Of a DNA stretch of 5,130 bases, positions 1 through 5,130 are shown one piece after another. The stretch's first letter is position 1. Every line of letters begins with the position of its first letter. Origin of the DNA: Pseudomonadota bacterium (lineage in GTDB: Bacteria; Pseudomonadota; Gammaproteobacteria; Burkholderiales; Burkholderiaceae_C). The notes under the pieces were generated by a model, which was given only the letters and a program-made list of their open reading frames with translations, did not search any database and was not told where the DNA came from. The stretch covers positions 1 through 5,130 of the forward strand of contig JAEZEB010000165.1 in the NCBI GenBank assembly GCA_023438115.1, read 5' to 3'. The position numbers and the translations under genes are program-made.

Positions 1-27
1 TGCCCACCCTACAAGCGTCCACGAACG
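1..27. other. Downstream spacer, possible edge of a palindromic intergenic repeat
   Basis: This is the only sequence after the thiolase stop. On the minus strand it ends in TTGTAGGGTGGGCA at the window border. From memory, TAGGGTGGGC-type strings are one arm of short palindromic repeats scattered between genes in many proteobacteria, whose other arm would be GCCCACC-like. The partner arm, if it exists, lies outside the window, so this is only a suggestion. No hairpin plus T tract is visible within these bases, so no terminator can be called. Confidence 0.2.
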
Positions 28-1209
28 TCAGACCAGCTCGATCGCCACCGCCGTGCCTTCGCCGCCGCCGATGCACAGCGTGGCGATGCCGCGCTTGCCG
101 CCGCGCGCCTGCAGCGCGTGGATCAGCGTCACCATGATGCGGGCCCCCGAGGCGCCGATCGGGTGGCCCAGCGCGCAGGCGCCGCCGTTGACGTTGACGA
201 TGTCGTGTTTCACATCGAGCTCCGCCATCAGCGCCATTGGCACGACGGCGAAGGCCTCGTTCACTTCCCACAGGTCGACCTCGGACACCTTCCAGCCGGT
301 CTTGGCCAGCAGCTTTTGCGTGGCGCCCACCGGAGCCGTGGTGAACCACTCCGGCTCCTGCGCGTGCGTGGCGTGGCCGACGATGCGCGCCAGCGGCTTC
401 GCACCCAGGCGCTTGGCGGCGCTCTCCGTCATCATCACCAGCGCCGCGGCGCCGTCGTTGATGGAGGAAGAAGACGCGGCCGTGATCGTGCCGTCCTTCT
501 TGAACGCGGGACGGAGCTGCGGGATCTTGTCCAGCTTCACCTTGCCCGGGCCCTCGTCGATGGAGATGGTCGATTCCCCGGCGCGCGTCTTCACCGTCAC
601 CGGCGTGATCTCGGTGGCGAAGGCGCCGCTCTCGGTGGCCTTCTTCGCGCGCTGCACGGAGGTGGTGGCGAAGGCGTCCTGCGCCTCGCGCGAGAACTTG
701 TACTTCGCGGCGCAGTCCTCGCCGAAGGTGCCCATGGCGCGGCCCGGCTCGTAGGCGTCCTCCAGGCCGTCCAGCATCATGTGGTCGTAGACCTTGTCGT
801 GGCCCATGCGGTAGCCGCCGCGGCCCTTGAGCAGCAGGTAGGGCGCGTTGGTCATGCTCTCCATGCCGCCGGCCACCATGATCTCGTGCGTGCCGGCGAG
901 CAGCATGTCGTGCGCGAACATGGCGGCCTTCATGCCGGAGCCGCACATCTTGGACAGCGTGACGGCGCCGGTGCTCTTGGGCAGGCCGGCCTTGAAGGCG
1001 GCCTGGCGCGCGGGCGCCTGGCCCTGGCCGGCCATCAGGCAGTTGCCGAACAGGACTTCGCCGACCGCGTCGGCGGAAATGCCGGCGCGCTCCACGGCCG
1101 CGCGGATGGCCGCGCCGCCCAGGTCGTGCGCGGCCAGGGTGGAGAAGTCGCCCTGGAACGCGCCCATGGGGGTGCGCGCGGCGCCGACGATGACGATGGA
1201 TTCAGCCAT
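28..1209 (-). CDS. Acetyl-CoA C-acetyltransferase (thiolase II family)
   Basis: A cytosolic thiolase of 393 residues, the usual family length. It is expected to interconvert acetoacetyl-CoA plus CoA and two acetyl-CoA. All catalytic elements are visible: the nucleophilic cysteine C89 in SKMCGSGMKA, the NEAF motif at 317-320, H349 in GHPIGASG, and the second cysteine C379 in CIGGGEGTA. The N-terminus IVIVGAARTPMGAF is typical. The ATG at 1209 is chosen because an AAGGAG motif lies 8 bases upstream; an in-frame GTG at 1218 overlaps that motif and is unlikely to be used. The gene follows the unknown membrane-protein gene after 15 bases and is the last gene of the run visible here. The presence of isovaleryl-CoA dehydrogenase upstream suggests a role in processing acetoacetyl-CoA from leucine. 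One oddity is residues 245-249, AASSSS-type sequence where relatives usually have a GNAS-like loop. A role in polyhydroxyalkanoate synthesis (PhaA-like) or a broader 3-ketoacyl-CoA range cannot be excluded from sequence. Confidence 0.95.
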   Translation of the reverse strand: MAESIVIVGAARTPMGAFQGDFSTLAAHDLGGAAIRAAVERAGISADAVGEVLFGNCLMAGQGQAPARQAAFKAGLPKSTGAVTLSKMCGSGMKAAMFAHDMLLAGTHEIMVAGGMESMTNAPYLLLKGRGGYRMGHDKVYDHMMLDGLEDAYEPGRAMGTFGEDCAAKYKFSREAQDAFATTSVQRAKKATESGAFATEITPVTVKTRAGESTISIDEGPGKVKLDKIPQLRPAFKKDGTITAASSSSINDGAAALVMMTESAAKRLGAKPLARIVGHATHAQEPEWFTTAPVGATQKLLAKTGWKVSEVDLWEVNEAFAVVPMALMAELDVKHDIVNVNGGACALGHPIGASGARIMVTLIHALQARGGKRGIATLCIGGGEGTAVAIELV

Positions 1210-1217
1210 GATGTTCA

Positions 1218-1223
1218 CTCCTT
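1218..1223 (-). promoter_or_regulatory. Ribosome binding site of the thiolase gene
   Basis: On the minus strand this reads AAGGAG, followed by 8 bases and then ATG at 1209. It is the strongest Shine-Dalgarno match seen in the window and decides the start: the alternative GTG at 1218 begins inside the motif. It lies in the 15-base gap after the stop of the preceding gene. The thiolase can therefore be translated independently, unlike aceK and the 161-residue gene, which have weak or no such sites. Confidence 0.85.
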
Positions 1224-1224
1224 G

Positions 1225-1710
1225 CTACGTGGTCTGATGGGGAATGGGGCCGCGCTCCTCCTCGGCGACGCGGCGGATGTAGTGCTGGAACTCGGGGTCC
1301 TCGCCGCTCAGCAGGGAGGGCAGCACGTCGTGGAAATCCTGGCGGCGGCACCATTCGCGCATGTAGTCGTCCCAGCTGTTCCAGCGCCGCGCCTCGGTCT
1401 CGCCCATGGCGGGCTTGTAGGCGACGAGGTAGGCGCGCTCGAACAGCGAGACCAGCATATCGAAGATCACCAGCATGCGCTCGCGCTGCTCCGGCGTGGG
1501 GTTTTCCAGCGGTTCGTTGCTGCGCAGGCGCAGGTCCGGATGGGCCAGCACCACCTTGAGGAAATCGGTGTACGCGTCGGAGAGCTGCTGGTACTGCGCC
1601 TCCTCCTCGTTGTCGCGCTCCTTGCGCTGCTCGAGGGCGAAGAACACGATGGCCACCGGCAGGCCCAGCGCGGTGACGACATAGCTGGCGAGTTCCCAGG
1701 CATCACGCAT
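1225..1710 (-). CDS. Hypothetical protein with one N-terminal membrane helix
   Basis: I do not recognise a named family for this 161-residue protein. Residues about 5-26 (ELASYVVTALGLPVAIVFFAL) form one hydrophobic helix, followed at once by the charged QRKERDNEEE. By the positive-inside rule the rest should face the cytoplasm. The soluble part looks mostly helical. It has a possible coiled-coil or amphipathic stretch at about 30-55, a second hydrophobic helix at about 79-98 (MLVIFDMLVSLFERAYLVAY) and a tryptophan-rich part near 110-120 (RRWNSWDDYMREW). No catalytic motif or signal-peptidase site is apparent. The start codon lies inside the end of aceK: the two share ATGCGTGA, an 8-base overlap, and only a weak GGAT sits 5 bases upstream, so translation is probably coupled to aceK. 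The position between aceK and the thiolase suggests a role tied to this operon, but nothing in the sequence says what. It resembles single-helix proteins of unknown function that bacterial genomes often carry. The reading frame is convincing; the function is unknown. Confidence 0.8.
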   Translation of the reverse strand: MRDAWELASYVVTALGLPVAIVFFALEQRKERDNEEEAQYQQLSDAYTDFLKVVLAHPDLRLRSNEPLENPTPEQRERMLVIFDMLVSLFERAYLVAYKPAMGETEARRWNSWDDYMREWCRRQDFHDVLPSLLSGEDPEFQHYIRRVAEEERGPIPHQTT

Positions 1711-3526
1711 GCTGCATCCGGGCGGCCGCGGCGGCCTGCGGCGCCTGCTGCCGGCGCGCGAAGCGCTTGCCGCGGTCGTAGGGGAAGACGTCGTGCACGT
1801 AGCCGGCGAGGATGCGCTCCTTGTGCGCCTGCCAGAACGCGGGATCCAGCAGTTCCGCGTGGTGCCGCAGGAAGACCTCGCGCACGGCGGGGTGGCCCAG
1901 CAGGAAGGGCTCGAAGGTTTCCGGGAAGACGTCGTGGGGGCCCACCTGATACCAGACTTCGCCGGACATCTCCTCCTCCTCGTTCCGCGGCGCCGGCACC
2001 TTGCGGAAATTGCAGTCGGTGAGGTATTCGATCTCGTCGTAGTCGTAGAACACGACCTTGCCGTTGCGCGTGACGCCGAAGTTCTTCCACAGCATGTCGC
2101 CGGGGAAGATGTTGGCCGCCACCAGGTCCTTGATCGCGTTGCCGTATTCGACGACGGCGCGCTCCACCTGCCCCGTGTCGCCGGCGTCGAAGGCTTCCTG
2201 CAGGTAGATGTTCAGCGGGATCATGCGCCGCTCGATGTAGAGATGGCGGATCACGACCTCTTCCTGCCCGTCGGCCTCGCGCTTGACGATCTCCAGCTGG
2301 CTGGGCGCGAAGCGGCGGATCTCCGCGATCAGTTCATCCTCGAAGCGGTCGCGCGCGAAGGCGACCTGGGTGTATTCCAGCGTGTCCGCCATGCGGCCCA
2401 CGCGGTCGTGCTGCTTGACCAGCAGGTACTTGCCCTGCACCTGCGCGCGCGTGGTGTCCTTGGGCGGCGGATAGAAATCCTTGATGACCTTGAACACGTA
2501 AGGGAACGAGGGCAGGTCGAACACCAGCATCACCATGCCCTTGATGCCGGGCGCGATGCGGAAGCGGTCGCTCGAGTGCTTCAGGTGCCAGAGGAAGTCG
2601 CGGTAGAAGAGCGTCTTGCCCTGCTTGGCCAGGCCCAGCGCCGCATAGAGCTCGCCGCGCGGCTTGCGCGGCATCAGCGTGCGCAGGAACTGCACGTACG
2701 CCGACGGGATGGCCATGTCCACCATGAAGTAGGCGCGGGCGAAGGAGAACAGCATCTGCAGTTCGTCCTCGCCGAACAGGCAGGCGTCGATCACCAGCTT
2801 GCCGTTGCGGCCATGCAGGATGGGCAGCGCGAAGGGCAGCTCGGCGAAGCCGTTGATGATCTTGCCGACGACGTAGGCGCCCTTGTTGCGGAAGAACAGG
2901 GACGACAGCACCTGCACCTGGAAGTTGGCGCGCAGCTTCGCCTGGTCCAGGCGGGCGGCGAAGGCCTGCGCCACGAGGTCCGCGTCGCGCTCCAGGTCCT
3001 CGAACGGCCGCTCCAGGCGGTAGTTGTCGACGATGCGCACGAGCTCGGAGCGCAGCGTCTCGCGCGCCGGGTAGTAGCTGCGGTACGTTGCCGTGGCCGC
3101 CGGCTCGTCGTTCTCGATGTATTCCGTGCTGACCGCGGGCCGCACGAAGATGAAGTCGTTGTGGAAGTAGGTGCGGTGCAGGATCTTGGTGGTGACCGAG
3201 TTGAAGAAGGTCTCCGCCAGCTCCGGCTGCCGGTGGTCGATCAGCAGCCCGATGTAGTGCAGCTTGGCCTGGTGCCACACGTCCATGGGCTGCTCGCCGG
3301 CGCGGAACTCCCGCTCGAGGCGCTGCACCGCCTCCTTCACGCGCAGGTCGTAGAACTCGATGCGCTCGCGCTGGGCGCGCTGCTGCGCGTGCGAGTCGGC
3401 GGCTTCGAAACGTTGCTTGGCGCGCGCGGACTCGGAGCGGAACAGCGCATAGTGCCGCTCGAACCCGTCGAGCATCGCCCTCGCGATGTCGAAGGCCAGC
3501 GGCGAGTCCAGGCGCTGCGGGAACAT
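1703..3526 (-). CDS. aceK: Isocitrate dehydrogenase kinase/phosphatase AceK
   Basis: A bifunctional cytosolic enzyme that phosphorylates isocitrate dehydrogenase, switching it off and diverting isocitrate into the glyoxylate shunt, and also removes the phosphate. The protein has 607 residues, against 578 in E. coli. An N-terminal regulatory domain (about 1-320) is followed by a protein-kinase-like domain. The ATP-binding loop APGIKGM is at 325-331 and the ATP-contacting lysine is K346 in YVFKVIKD. D381, in GRMADTLEY, matches E. coli D371, which is needed for phosphatase activity. D477 and N482 in GDMLWKNFG and D495 in FYDYDE match E. coli D457, N462 and D475. Every key residue I can place is present, so it should be active. 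Residues about 583-607 form an extra Arg/Gln/Ala-rich tail that looks disordered. The ATG at 3526 lies 2 bases after the carbonic anhydrase stop with no clear ribosome binding site, suggesting coupled translation. It is not next to aceA or aceB here, unlike E. coli, where aceBAK is one operon. Confidence 0.97.
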   Translation of the reverse strand: MFPQRLDSPLAFDIARAMLDGFERHYALFRSESARAKQRFEAADSHAQQRAQRERIEFYDLRVKEAVQRLEREFRAGEQPMDVWHQAKLHYIGLLIDHRQPELAETFFNSVTTKILHRTYFHNDFIFVRPAVSTEYIENDEPAATATYRSYYPARETLRSELVRIVDNYRLERPFEDLERDADLVAQAFAARLDQAKLRANFQVQVLSSLFFRNKGAYVVGKIINGFAELPFALPILHGRNGKLVIDACLFGEDELQMLFSFARAYFMVDMAIPSAYVQFLRTLMPRKPRGELYAALGLAKQGKTLFYRDFLWHLKHSSDRFRIAPGIKGMVMLVFDLPSFPYVFKVIKDFYPPPKDTTRAQVQGKYLLVKQHDRVGRMADTLEYTQVAFARDRFEDELIAEIRRFAPSQLEIVKREADGQEEVVIRHLYIERRMIPLNIYLQEAFDAGDTGQVERAVVEYGNAIKDLVAANIFPGDMLWKNFGVTRNGKVVFYDYDEIEYLTDCNFRKVPAPRNEEEEMSGEVWYQVGPHDVFPETFEPFLLGHPAVREVFLRHHAELLDPAFWQAHKERILAGYVHDVFPYDRGKRFARRQQAPQAAAAARMQHA

Positions 3527-3528
3527 CG

Positions 3529-4182
3529 TCAGCGGTATTTCGCGATGACGCGCTCGACGGCGGCATCACGCCGCGCCTCGATGGACTCCGTGCTGGTGAC
3601 CGTCATGCCCAGGTCCTGCAGCAGGCCGTCGTGCACGCCGAAGGCCCAGCCATGCACGGACACCTTCTGGTTCTTGGCCCACGCGTCCACCATCACGGTG
3701 CTGACGCACAGGTTGACCACCTGCTCGATCACGTTGAGGTCCACCAGCGCGTCGCCGCGCTTTTCGGGCTCGATGCTTTCGAGCAGGCCGCGGTGGCGGT
3801 CGCGCACGTCCTGGATGTGGCGGATCCAGTTGTCGGCCAGGCCGATGCGCTGGCCGTGCAGCGCGGCGAGCACGCCGCCGCAGCCGTAGTGGCCCACCAC
3901 CATGATGTGGCGGACCTTGAGCATCTCCACCGCGAACTGCACGGTGGATAGCGCGTTGATGTCGGAATGCACCACCACGTTGGCCACGTTGCGATGCACG
4001 AAGACTTCACCCGGCTCGAGGCCGGTGATCTGGTTGGCGGGCACGCGGCTGTCGGAGCAGCCGATCCACATGTACTGCGGCTTCTGCTGCTTGGTGAGGC
4101 CGGAGAAGAAGCCGGGCCGGGTCCGCTCCATCTCGGCGGCCCAGGCACGGTTGTGCGTGAAGAGGTCCTGGATATCGGGCAT
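3529..4182 (-). CDS. can: Beta-class carbonic anhydrase (Can type)
   Basis: Catalyses the reversible hydration of CO2 to bicarbonate in the cytoplasm. The protein is 217 residues, close to E. coli Can (220). With the ATG at 4182 as start, the zinc ligands are C42 and D44 (CSDSR), H98 and C101 (GHYGCGG), with R46 pairing with D44. These numbers are identical to E. coli Can, which is why I prefer this ATG over an in-frame GTG at 4209 that would add nine unconserved residues. Other family hallmarks are GLEPGEVFVHRNVANVV and HGWAFGVHDGLL. W39 and R64 of the non-catalytic bicarbonate site known in the E. coli and Haemophilus enzymes are present, but the third residue, Y181, is Phe here. There is no signal peptide. 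No clear Shine-Dalgarno sequence precedes the ATG. The likely role is to supply bicarbonate to biotin carboxylases, such as the methylcrotonyl-CoA carboxylase expected in the same pathway; general anaplerotic supply is an alternative. Confidence 0.96.
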   Translation of the reverse strand: MPDIQDLFTHNRAWAAEMERTRPGFFSGLTKQQKPQYMWIGCSDSRVPANQITGLEPGEVFVHRNVANVVVHSDINALSTVQFAVEMLKVRHIMVVGHYGCGGVLAALHGQRIGLADNWIRHIQDVRDRHRGLLESIEPEKRGDALVDLNVIEQVVNLCVSTVMVDAWAKNQKVSVHGWAFGVHDGLLQDLGMTVTSTESIEARRDAAVERVIAKYR

Positions 4183-4195
4183 GCCGGATTGTGAC

Positions 4196-4234
4196 CGGGC
4201 GGCACGCACGCGCGCTGCCCGTAGGATTACCTAC
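4196..4234 (-). promoter_or_regulatory. Two small adjacent inverted repeats between ivd and can
   Basis: The first repeat, at 4221-4234, has perfect 5-base arms (GTAGG and CCTAC) around a 4-base loop and contains the isovaleryl-CoA dehydrogenase stop codon. The second has arms at 4196-4203 and 4214-4221 that pair over 8 bases with one mismatch around a 10-base loop. The two share base 4221. Neither is followed by a T tract, so a classical terminator is unlikely. In the transcript the second stem would end 13 bases before the can start and could affect its translation or mark an mRNA processing site. Short stems are common by chance in GC-rich DNA, so function is uncertain. No convincing -35/-10 promoter is visible in this 48-base spacer. 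Confidence 0.3.
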
Positions 4235-5130
4235 ATGGTTTCGGCGAAGAGCTCGCGGCCGATCAGCATCCGGCGGATCTCGCTGGTGCCGGCGCCGATC
4301 TCGTAGAGCTTGGCATCGCGCCACAGGCGGCCCAGCGGGAACTCGTTGATGTAGCCGTTGCCGCCGAAGACCTGCACGCCCTCGCCCGCCATCCACGTGG
4401 CCTTCTCGGCGCACCAGAGGATCACGGAGGCGCAGTCCTTGCGCACCTGGCGCACGTGTTCGCTGCCGAGCATGTCGAGGTTCTTGCCCACCGTGTAGCA
4501 GAACGCGCGCGCGGCCTGCAGCACCGTGTACATGTCGGCGACCTTGCCCTGGATGAGCTGGAACTCGCCGATGCTCTGGCCGAACTGCTTGCGGTCGTGG
4601 ATGTACGGGATGACGTTGTCCATCACCGCCTGCATGATCCCGATCGGGCCGGCGGCGAGCACGGCGCGCTCGTAGTCGAGGCCGCTCATGAGCACCTTGG
4701 CGCCGCCGTTGACGGAACCGAGCACGTTCTCCGCCGGCACCTCGACGTTCTCGAACACCAGCTCGCCGGTGTGGCTGCCGCGCATTCCCAGCTTGTCGAG
4801 CTTCTGCGCGATGGAGAAGCCCTTCATGCCCTTCTCGATCAGGAAGGCCGTCACGCCGCGCGCGCCCAGCTCCGGCTCGGTCTTGGCGTAGACCACCAGC
4901 GTATCCGCATCGGGCCCGTTGGTGATCCAGAACTTGCTGCCGTTCAGGACGTAGTAGCCGCCCTTGTCCTCGGCCTTCAGCTTCATGGAGATCACGTCGC
5001 TGCCGGCGCCCGATTCGCTCATGGCCAGCGCGCCCACGTGCTCGCCGGAGATCAGCTTGGGCAGGTACTTCTTCTTCTGCGCCTCGCTGCCGTTGCGCTT
5101 GATCTGGTTGACGCACAGGTTGCTGTGCGC
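4231..5130 (-). CDS. ivd: Isovaleryl-CoA dehydrogenase, C-terminal part (5' end outside window)
   Basis: A flavoprotein of the acyl-CoA dehydrogenase family that oxidises isovaleryl-CoA to 3-methylcrotonyl-CoA in leucine catabolism and passes electrons to electron-transfer flavoprotein. The 299 codons here are open up to the window edge; full-length enzymes have about 390 residues, so roughly the first 90 are missing. The frame begins AHSNLCVNQI, continuing through KYLPKLISGEHVGALAMSE. In fragment numbering, the first family signature AMSESGAGSD is at 36-45 and the flavin-contacting KFWITNGPDAD at 66-76. The second signature, FGGNGYINEFP to GTSEIRR, is at 255-287. The likely catalytic base is E154 in SGLDYERAVLA, which corresponds to the LDLER glutamate (E254) of human isovaleryl-CoA dehydrogenase; most straight-chain enzymes carry the base in a different helix. 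This feature and the close overall match to mitochondrial enzymes favour isovaleryl-CoA over other acyl-CoAs. In many bacteria the gene is called liuA. Confidence 0.95.
   Translation of the reverse strand, partial: AHSNLCVNQIKRNGSEAQKKKYLPKLISGEHVGALAMSESGAGSDVISMKLKAEDKGGYYVLNGSKFWITNGPDADTLVVYAKTEPELGARGVTAFLIEKGMKGFSIAQKLDKLGMRGSHTGELVFENVEVPAENVLGSVNGGAKVLMSGLDYERAVLAAGPIGIMQAVMDNVIPYIHDRKQFGQSIGEFQLIQGKVADMYTVLQAARAFCYTVGKNLDMLGSEHVRQVRKDCASVILWCAEKATWMAGEGVQVFGGNGYINEFPLGRLWRDAKLYEIGAGTSEIRRMLIGRELFAETM

Noticed and set aside
1210..1218. GTG at 1218 as the thiolase start
   Set aside because: It lies inside the AAGGAG ribosome binding site; the ATG at 1209 has ideal spacing and matches the family N-terminus.
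118..2022. Long plus-strand open frame of 634 codons antisense to the thiolase and the next two genes
   Set aside because: It crosses three well-supported minus-strand genes. Its translation is rich in His, Val, Leu, Arg and Gly with no recognisable motif, as expected opposite GC-rich coding sequence.
2334..3569. Minus-strand frame of 411 codons overlapping aceK in another frame
   Set aside because: The translation is Ala/Arg/Gly/Pro-rich with no motif, a frame shadow of aceK.
1709..3889. Long plus-strand open frame of 726 codons antisense to aceK and can
   Set aside because: Its length is striking, but it mirrors the codon pattern of aceK, whose catalytic residues are all intact on the other strand. 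The product has a low-complexity Val/Leu/Asp/His composition and no domain.
4183..4209. GTG at 4209 as an upstream start for the carbonic anhydrase
   Set aside because: It would add nine residues absent from the family and shift the zinc ligands from the E. coli numbering. It also has no better ribosome binding site.
4007..5116. Minus-strand frame of 369 codons overlapping ivd and can
   Set aside because: The product is Arg/Gly/Ala-rich and of low complexity, and it runs across two real genes and their spacer; it is a frame shadow.
1..5130. CRISPR arrays, tRNA or rRNA genes, insertion sequences, phage or toxin-antitoxin genes
   Set aside because: I saw no direct repeats with spacers, transposase-like frames, terminal inverted repeats or tRNA-like folds. 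The coding density and the conserved metabolic genes look like core chromosome.

Overview
The window is a compact, GC-rich stretch (about two thirds G+C by eye) in which all five genes lie on the minus strand, so transcription runs from base 5130 towards base 1. The gene content suggests a betaproteobacterium, most likely of the order Burkholderiales. It has an isocitrate dehydrogenase kinase/phosphatase (AceK, known mainly from gamma- and betaproteobacteria), an E. coli-type beta-carbonic anhydrase, and an acyl-CoA dehydrogenase and thiolase of the kind found in leucine/isovalerate degradation clusters. The species assignment is inference.

In order of transcription: (1) bases 5130-4231, the C-terminal three quarters of isovaleryl-CoA dehydrogenase, with the N-terminus cut off by the window edge; (2) a 48-base spacer with two small inverted repeats; (3) bases 4182-3529, a beta-carbonic anhydrase whose zinc ligands fall at exactly the E. 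coli Can positions once the ATG at 4182 is taken as start; (4) bases 3526-1703, aceK, starting 2 bases after the carbonic anhydrase stop; (5) bases 1710-1225, a 161-residue protein of unknown function with one N-terminal membrane helix, overlapping aceK by 8 bases; (6) bases 1209-28, an acetyl-CoA acetyltransferase-type thiolase with a clear ribosome binding site. Only bases 1-27 follow the last stop, and no terminator is visible there. Spacings of -8, 2, 15 and 48 bases suggest one operon.

The genes make metabolic sense together. Isovaleryl-CoA dehydrogenase carries out the third step of leucine catabolism. The next step, a biotin-dependent carboxylase not in this window, needs bicarbonate, which a carbonic anhydrase can supply. 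The pathway ends in acetyl-CoA and acetoacetate, and a thiolase turns acetoacetyl-CoA into two acetyl-CoA. Growth on such C2-yielding substrates needs the glyoxylate shunt, and AceK sets flux into that shunt by phosphorylating isocitrate dehydrogenase. This linkage is inferred from gene order.

I see no clear sign of a new defence, mobile or RNA-based system. The least ordinary points are the unknown membrane protein coupled to aceK, a Tyr-to-Phe change at the presumed regulatory bicarbonate site of the carbonic anhydrase, and a serine-rich replacement of a usually conserved thiolase loop. No RNA genes, CRISPR arrays or insertion sequences were seen, and no stretch over 300 bases lacks a gene.
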